NCBI RefSeq assembly: GCF_030540825.1
Contig: NZ_JAUOEO010000001.1
Location: 1,523,001 to 1,587,000, forward strand
Length of the DNA stretch: 64,000 bases
Direction of reading: 5' to 3'
DNA from: Flavivirga spongiicola
Lineage (GTDB): Bacteria > Bacteroidota > Bacteroidia > Flavobacteriales > Flavobacteriaceae
The position numbers and the translations under genes are program-made. Below are positions 59,910-64,000 of this stretch, in pieces (position 1 is the first letter of the stretch; each line of letters starts with the position of its first letter). The notes under the pieces are model-generated. The model was not told the DNA's origin. It made no database searches and saw only the letters and a list, made by a program, of their open reading frames with translations.

Positions 59910-60902
59910 TTAAATTTGTATTTGTTTTGTTTTTCCGTTTATTGTGACAATTGCAATGGAACCTTCAATTTTCATAGTATCATACTCACAAGGAACAATT
60001 ACTTTTCCATCCAGATTCATCAATCCATGTTTATTGTATTTTGAAACAAAGACAAAACTTCCTTCTATTTCAAACCTATCATATTCGCAAGGAATAATTG
60101 TTTTTCCGTCTAGAGTCATCAATCCTCGTTTGTTGTATTTTGAAACAAAGACAAAACTACCCTCTACTTTAAACCCATCATATTTGCAAGGAATAATTGT
60201 TTTTCCATCTAAAGTCATCAATCCACGTTTACTGCCTTTTAGAACAAAGACAAAACTTCCTTCTATTTCAAACCTATCATATTCACAAGGAATAATTGTT
60301 TTTCCATCTAGAGTCATCAATCCTCGTTTATTGCCTTTTAGGACAAAGACAAAACTTCCTTCTATTTCAAACCTATCATATTCGCAAGGAATAATTGTTT
60401 TTCCATCTAGAGTCATCAAACCATGCTTATTGTTTTTTGTGACAAATACAAAATTCCCTTCTATTTTAAATTCGTCATAACCTTTAGACAAATCAACTTT
60501 TTTGTCTTGACTTTTTAATACTGTTTTCTTTTCTTTTTTAGGGCTTTTAGATTGTGCTTCGGTGCTAAATATATTAACACATATAAAAGTTAAAATTAAA
60601 ATTGAAGTAGATAGGATTGAAATTTTTTTCATTGCATTAGTTTTAAAATTAAAAAGGTCTTTTAGATACCATAAAATAGTATAGTTTTTCAATTTTGAAT
60701 TTTGATTTGAAATTTCAAAAAAATCAACTTCTAAAGATTTAGAAATAATTTTAATAGTAGAACTTCTCGGTTTTACAGCACCAGATTCAATTCTCTGAAT
60801 TGTGCGTACAGTTACATTACACTTTTCTGCAACTTCTACTTGTGTTAAGCCTCTAGCCTTTCTTACTTTAATTAATTCTTTTCCAAAATCAAGCTTATCC
60901 AT
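59910..60902 (-). CDS. HTH-TM-WG-repeat protein, possible one-component regulator
   Basis: Protein of 330 residues. Residues 8-62 are an XRE helix-turn-helix (KARGLTQVEVAEKCN, TVRTIQRIESGAVKP). Residues 91-117 are a classical signal-peptide-like segment that starts with its own Met, MKKISILSTSILILTFICVN, ending EAQS. The remainder is five near-identical 33-residue WG/KWG-type repeats (NKHGLMTLDGKTIIPCEYD, then FEIEGSFVFV), with a partial unit before them. The layout suggests a cytoplasmic DNA-binding end tied to periplasmic repeats. An internal start at 60632 could instead make a separate exported repeat protein. Confidence 0.8.
   Translation of the reverse strand: MDKLDFGKELIKVRKARGLTQVEVAEKCNVTVRTIQRIESGAVKPRSSTIKIISKSLEVDFFEISNQNSKLKNYTILWYLKDLFNFKTNAMKKISILSTSILILTFICVNIFSTEAQSKSPKKEKKTVLKSQDKKVDLSKGYDEFKIEGNFVFVTKNNKHGLMTLDGKTIIPCEYDRFEIEGSFVFVLKGNKRGLMTLDGKTIIPCEYDRFEIEGSFVFVLKGSKRGLMTLDGKTIIPCKYDGFKVEGSFVFVSKYNKRGLMTLDGKTIIPCEYDRFEIEGSFVFVSKYNKHGLMNLDGKVIVPCEYDTMKIEGSIAIVTINGKTKQIQI
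59943..60482 (-). repeat. Tandem 99-bp coding repeats of the WG-repeat gene
   Basis: Five full 99-bp units in frame plus a partial first unit. Units 2-5 differ at few positions, for example TTGAAACAAAGACAAAACT recurs with small changes. Such identity at the DNA level suggests recent expansion or ongoing gene conversion. Confidence 0.85.
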
Positions 60903-61147
60903 TCAAATTGAAATTTTAAGTAAAACTATCTTCAATCATAAAACTTTCCAAAAATCAGTAGTGTTTTATAGACGACATTTGTACGACATTTGGTTTTAAG
61001 CATCAAATTTATATGCAAATGAGTATTCTAATTACAGCTAACCATTGAGGATATAAAACCCTTTTAATACTGAAATAAGTTCGGCACAAGTTATTCTACA
61101 TCTAATGTTGAACGAAATTAGTTGGAAATTTTTATAAAATCAAGTTA

Positions 61148-61771
61148 TTATAAGTACCCTAAAAAAATAGCTCTTGAAATCTCTTCAGCTCCCAAACTTT
61201 CCAAATGATTTGTGTATACCTGACAGTCTATAAGTTTATAATGCGTATTTTGAATAAACGTGACAAAACCTACCTTACTGGCATTACTCTCTTTGGCAAA
61301 CATACTTTCTCCACAGAACACATCATTACCTAAATCGACTCCATAAAGTCCACCAACTAAGGTATCACCTTTCCAAACCTCAACAGATTTTGCATAACCT
61401 AATTCGTGAAGTTTCATATAAGCTCCAATCATATCATCTGTAATCCAGGTACTTTTTTGGCCATCACGTTTTATTTCGGAGCATGCGATAATCACTTCTT
61501 TAAAAGCCTTATTAACAGTAACTATATAATCCTTATTACGGAGTATCTGTTTCATACTTTTTGATACTTTTAATTTATCTGGAAATAGTACAAAACGTGG
61601 ATTTGGCGACCACCATAAAATAGGCTCTTCTGCTTCAAACCACGGGAAAATTCCTTTTTGGTAGGCATACACTAAACGCTTAACAGATAAATCGCCTCCT
61701 ATAGCTAATAAACCATCTTCGGTAGCTTCATTCACATCTGGAAACCATATATTTTCTGTTAGGTATTGCAT
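61148..61771 (-). CDS. aat: Leucyl/phenylalanyl-tRNA--protein transferase
   Basis: Cytoplasmic enzyme of 207 residues that adds Leu or Phe from tRNA to proteins with N-terminal Lys or Arg, marking them for ClpAP-type degradation. The core signature is WFPDVNEATEDGLLAIGGDLS, followed by GIFPWFEAEEPILWWSPNPRF (split) and GGLYGVDLGNDVFCGESMF. Length is normal. Third gene in the same direction after flavin reductase and DUF3127, with a 123-bp gap and a dispersed repeat between. Confidence 0.95.
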   Translation of the reverse strand: MQYLTENIWFPDVNEATEDGLLAIGGDLSVKRLVYAYQKGIFPWFEAEEPILWWSPNPRFVLFPDKLKVSKSMKQILRNKDYIVTVNKAFKEVIIACSEIKRDGQKSTWITDDMIGAYMKLHELGYAKSVEVWKGDTLVGGLYGVDLGNDVFCGESMFAKESNASKVGFVTFIQNTHYKLIDCQVYTNHLESLGAEEISRAIFLGYL

Positions 61772-61834
61772 TATAGTTTTATTTCAAAAATAAAAACCTC
61801 CAAGTTTCAATAAACAAAGAGGTCCATATTATTA

Positions 61835-61886
61835 AGATTCCCGCCGAAGTCTATCTTGAGCGAACTCGAAAGACGGGAATGGTAAT
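61835..61886. repeat. Dispersed palindromic repeat (AGATTCCC...CGGGAATGGTAAT family), copy 2
   Basis: Same ends as the repeat at 17350-17397. The interior here reads GAAGTCTATCTTGAGCGAACTC and is unrelated to that of copy 1. It lies between DUF3127 and aat. Confidence 0.6.
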
Positions 61887-61894
61887 CATTTTAT

Positions 61895-62272
61895 TTAAAA
61901 AGGAAGATCATCATGATCGTCTTCTTTTAAATCTCCAGCAGGTTCAAAAGCATCCGCTGGTGGTACTGGTGGTAAATTTTCACCTGAAGCTTCAGCTTGT
62001 AAAGCCTCAATTCTCCATCCTTGAATCGAGTTAAAATATTTAGTTTCTCCTTGCGGATTTACCCACTCTCTACCTCTTAGATTAATACTAATTTTAACTT
62101 GTTGTCCTACCTGGTAACTATTTAACAAATCTGTTTTGTCCTGAACAAACTCCACCATAATGTGTTGTGGGTATTGCTCTTCTGTTGTTACTACGATCTC
62201 TCTTTTTCTAAACCCATTACTCCCAAAAGTTTGAGTTTCTCCTACCATTTTTATTCTTCCTTGAACTTCCAT
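61895..62272 (-). CDS. DUF3127 OB-fold-like protein
   Basis: Cytoplasmic protein of 125 residues. The N-terminal 95 residues are beta-rich (MEVQGRIKMVGETQTFGS, QHIMVEFVQDKTDLL, QVKISINLRGREWV), consistent with the OB-fold of the DUF3127 family. The last 30 are proline-rich and acidic, ending DDHDDLPF, which is the acidic tail typical of SSB-like proteins that recruit partners. It may bind single-stranded nucleic acid, which is inference. It follows the flavin reductase gene by 26 bp. Confidence 0.87.
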   Translation of the reverse strand: MEVQGRIKMVGETQTFGSNGFRKREIVVTTEEQYPQHIMVEFVQDKTDLLNSYQVGQQVKISINLRGREWVNPQGETKYFNSIQGWRIEALQAEASGENLPPVPPADAFEPAGDLKEDDHDDLPF

Positions 62273-62298
62273 TAATTATTATTTATATCTATTTAAAT

Positions 62299-63168
62299 TT
62301 AACTTAGCAATATTTTCCAAGCACTTTCAACATCACCAAAACTCAGGTAATTACGTGCCAATTTATGTTTTTGTCTATGAGTAGCCGTTTTAATATTCGA
62401 ATACCGTGCCCCTAAATCTTCAACAAAAAGCTTCACACTTTCATCTGTAGGCAACGTTTCTATATTGGCTAACATACCTAAATCATTTCCAGTTAAAACC
62501 ATACTATTTTTAACATGATCTGGAAAATTATCAACACCAATTCCTAATGTTGATAGTGGTTTTGGTATTTCAAAAAAGCCTTTTTTAGCACGCGTGTAAT
62601 AACTGCCGCCTGCTCTGGCAACCAAATCTAATTTTTGTTGATTTATAATACCATTTTCATCAAGCACATCCTTATCTATATGAAGTTTAACAACTTCGCA
62701 AATAATTAAATTTCCAGCACCTCCTTCTGTTCCTAACTTAACAATATCGTTCACCTTGCATTCAAACTGTACTGGTGCCTCTGCTACACGAAATGGTTTA
62801 ACAATATCAGATTTTAACATGGTTAACCCCGATTTATCAAACTCATTAACTCCTGCCGGATATTCCGTACTACTTAACGACATCTGATGAACCATATCGT
62901 AATTCACTACATTAATAACCACTTCTTTTGTCGCTTCAACATTTTGCAATGTATGCTTTGTCGTATTATCTCTAACACGTCGTGCAGGTGAAAATATCAT
63001 GATAGGCGGATTCGCACTAAACACATTAAAAAAGCTAAATGGCGACAAATTTGGACTTCCATCTGCATCCATAGTACTGGCAAAAGCAATTGGTCTTGGT
63101 GCAACTGCACTCAACAAATAACCATGTAATTTACTGGTTGATAAGCTTTTTGGCTCAAACGATGTCAT
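62299..63168 (-). CDS. Flavin reductase family protein (FMN-binding split barrel)
   Basis: Cytoplasmic protein of 289 residues. The first 200 form the flavin-reductase split barrel: LLSAVAPRPIAFASTMD near residue 19, SPFSFFNVFSANPPIMIFSP, and later FECKVNDIVKLGTEGG. It probably binds FMN and reduces it with NAD(P)H; the electron acceptor is unknown. The last 80 residues are helical and unlike simple flavin reductases. First gene of the operon with DUF3127 and aat. Divergent from a sensor kinase. Confidence 0.87.
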   Translation of the reverse strand: MTSFEPKSLSTSKLHGYLLSAVAPRPIAFASTMDADGSPNLSPFSFFNVFSANPPIMIFSPARRVRDNTTKHTLQNVEATKEVVINVVNYDMVHQMSLSSTEYPAGVNEFDKSGLTMLKSDIVKPFRVAEAPVQFECKVNDIVKLGTEGGAGNLIICEVVKLHIDKDVLDENGIINQQKLDLVARAGGSYYTRAKKGFFEIPKPLSTLGIGVDNFPDHVKNSMVLTGNDLGMLANIETLPTDESVKLFVEDLGARYSNIKTATHRQKHKLARNYLSFGDVESAWKILLS

Positions 63169-63382
63169 TAACCTTTTTTAGTTTCAACAAAACTAATTAA
63201 AAAATTCGTTAAAACTTAATCTAGTGGTTATTATTAGTTTACCTCTGTCAAAATAAACTAATTTATCCTATCTAAAAAAGCAAACAAATAAATATCTTGT
63301 TCTACTAAAAACCAATTTACTAACATCTTGAACAATAATTTTAACAGATTTGCATTATATTACAAATTCAATTTGATTATTA

Positions 63383-64000
63383 ATGGTTTTTACAAAATAT
63401 GGTAACGCATTTCGTTGGATTATTATAATAGCATCTTTCGTTGTTGTCTCTCTCATTTTATGGAAAACCTATGAGTTTTTTCAGCATTTTAAGGAAGAAG
63501 AACGCACCAAAATGGAAAATTGGTCGTTTGCTCAATCTGACTTATTAAAAACTGATAATCTTAATGGAGATATAGGTGAATTACCTTTAAAGGTGATTAC
63601 AAGTAACAAAACAACTCCTATGATTAAAGTTAACACTGATGGTAGTTTTGACTTTAATAATATAGACGAAGATAAAGCTAAGGATTCGGCATATATTAAA
63701 AAACTAATTTTAAAATTTGAAAAAGAAAACACTCCGATTAATGTAAAAATTGATGGTAAACTTATTAGCAAAATATACTACGGCAATTCCCCCTTACTAA
63801 ACAAATTAAAATATTATCCGTTAGCACTGTTACTTATTGTTTTTTTATTCGGTGCTGTTATTTTCTTTTTTTATAGTAGCAATAAGAATGCTACCCAAAA
63901 TAAATTATGGTCTGGTATGGCTAAAGAAACAGCCCATCAAATTGGAACCCCCCTATCTTCTTTAATAGGTTGGACCGAAATTTTAAAAAGTGAACATGTT
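63383..64000 (+). CDS. Sensor histidine kinase (partial, N-terminal part)
   Basis: The frame from the ATG at 63383 stays open to the window edge, giving 206 residues without the ATPase domain. Two membrane segments, at about 12-27 and 145-163, enclose a periplasmic domain of some 115 residues. The H-box GMAKETAHQIGTPLSSLIGW at about 180-199 has the phospho-accepting histidine and the HQIGTPL variant found in many Bacteroidota kinases. The signal sensed is unknown. It is divergent from the flavin reductase gene. Confidence 0.88.
   Translation, partial: MVFTKYGNAFRWIIIIASFVVVSLILWKTYEFFQHFKEEERTKMENWSFAQSDLLKTDNLNGDIGELPLKVITSNKTTPMIKVNTDGSFDFNNIDEDKAKDSAYIKKLILKFEKENTPINVKIDGKLISKIYYGNSPLLNKLKYYPLALLLIVFLFGAVIFFFYSSNKNATQNKLWSGMAKETAHQIGTPLSSLIGWTEILKSEHV

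Noticed and set aside
59944..60480. A 178-codon open frame on the + strand opposite the WG-repeat gene
   Set aside because: It is the antisense of a tandem repeat without stop codons; its peptide is a repetitive shadow with no start signal or family.
1..64000. CRISPR array, prophage, toxin-antitoxin or restriction system
   Set aside because: No direct-repeat/spacer series, no phage structural gene, no integrase and no methylase were recognised; the HEPN-like protein lacks a partner and the catalytic motif.

Overview
The window is AT-rich chromosomal DNA from a member of the Bacteroidota, almost certainly the family Flavobacteriaceae. The evidence is a type IX secretion sorting domain, typical family lipoproteins (DUF4296 and an Ig-like lipoprotein), DUF4271, DUF3098, DUF3127, a long Bacteroidota-type LeuS, near-absent Shine-Dalgarno sequences, and TAnnTTTG-type -7 promoter boxes close to start codons. 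No rRNA, tRNA, CRISPR array, transposase or integrase was recognised. Most genes are core housekeeping genes; the unusual content lies mainly between genes.

Layout. 1-9.2 kb: redox block. korA-korB-nuoA-nuoB-nuoC-nuoD run leftwards, so a 2-oxoacid:ferredoxin oxidoreductase is fused to the start of a complex I operon. A 2[4Fe-4S] ferredoxin and pyruvate:ferredoxin oxidoreductase (nifJ) run the opposite way. 9.2-17.3 kb: a HEPN-like protein, Fe-S carriers (NifU-like, Mrp), an alkyltransferase-like protein (ATL), a LysE-type exporter, TrmB, a glycosyltransferase, a PhoB/PhoR-like pair and a tiny secreted protein that is little more than a T9SS sorting domain. 17.4-31.6 kb: LuxE-like acyltransferase, tyrS, an epimerase, dpm-like glycosyltransferase/dihydroorotase/DUF4296, DUF4271/HemD-like, pckA, saccharopine dehydrogenase with an Lrp regulator, glyS. 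31.8-43.3 kb: a PLD-like protein, comF, an Ig-like lipoprotein, a methionine aminotransferase and omega-amidase pair, a GNAT protein, a LytTR two-component pair, a thioredoxin/TPR protein and a GH5 lipoprotein. 43.9-56.6 kb: membrane MutS-like protein, zinc peptidase, SemiSWEET, DUF302, leuS, EamA, then ftsX-DUF3098-uppP-truB, an outer-membrane-like protein, a TonB-like protein and a thioredoxin-like protein. 56.7-64 kb: tag, two tandem ECF sigma/membrane-protein cassettes, an HTH-TM-WG-repeat protein, aat, DUF3127, flavin reductase and the start of a sensor kinase.

The most interesting signal is a leader of about 83 nt found twice, once upstream of tag (+ strand) and once upstream of the ATL gene (- strand), in the same orientation relative to each gene. 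Both genes act on alkylated DNA. Two blocks (18 and 35 nt) are each identical but for one base, and those two changes sit opposite each other in an 8-bp stem, so pairing is kept. This suggests a shared, undescribed cis-regulatory RNA or operator for an alkylation-repair regulon. A mobile-element-like end has landed inside one copy.

Other notable items are dispersed palindromic repeats inserted in frame in leuS (two different families) and truB, a pair of sigma-54-like promoters, several MITE-like foldback elements, and a one-component regulator apparently made by fusing an HTH protein to an exported WG-repeat protein.
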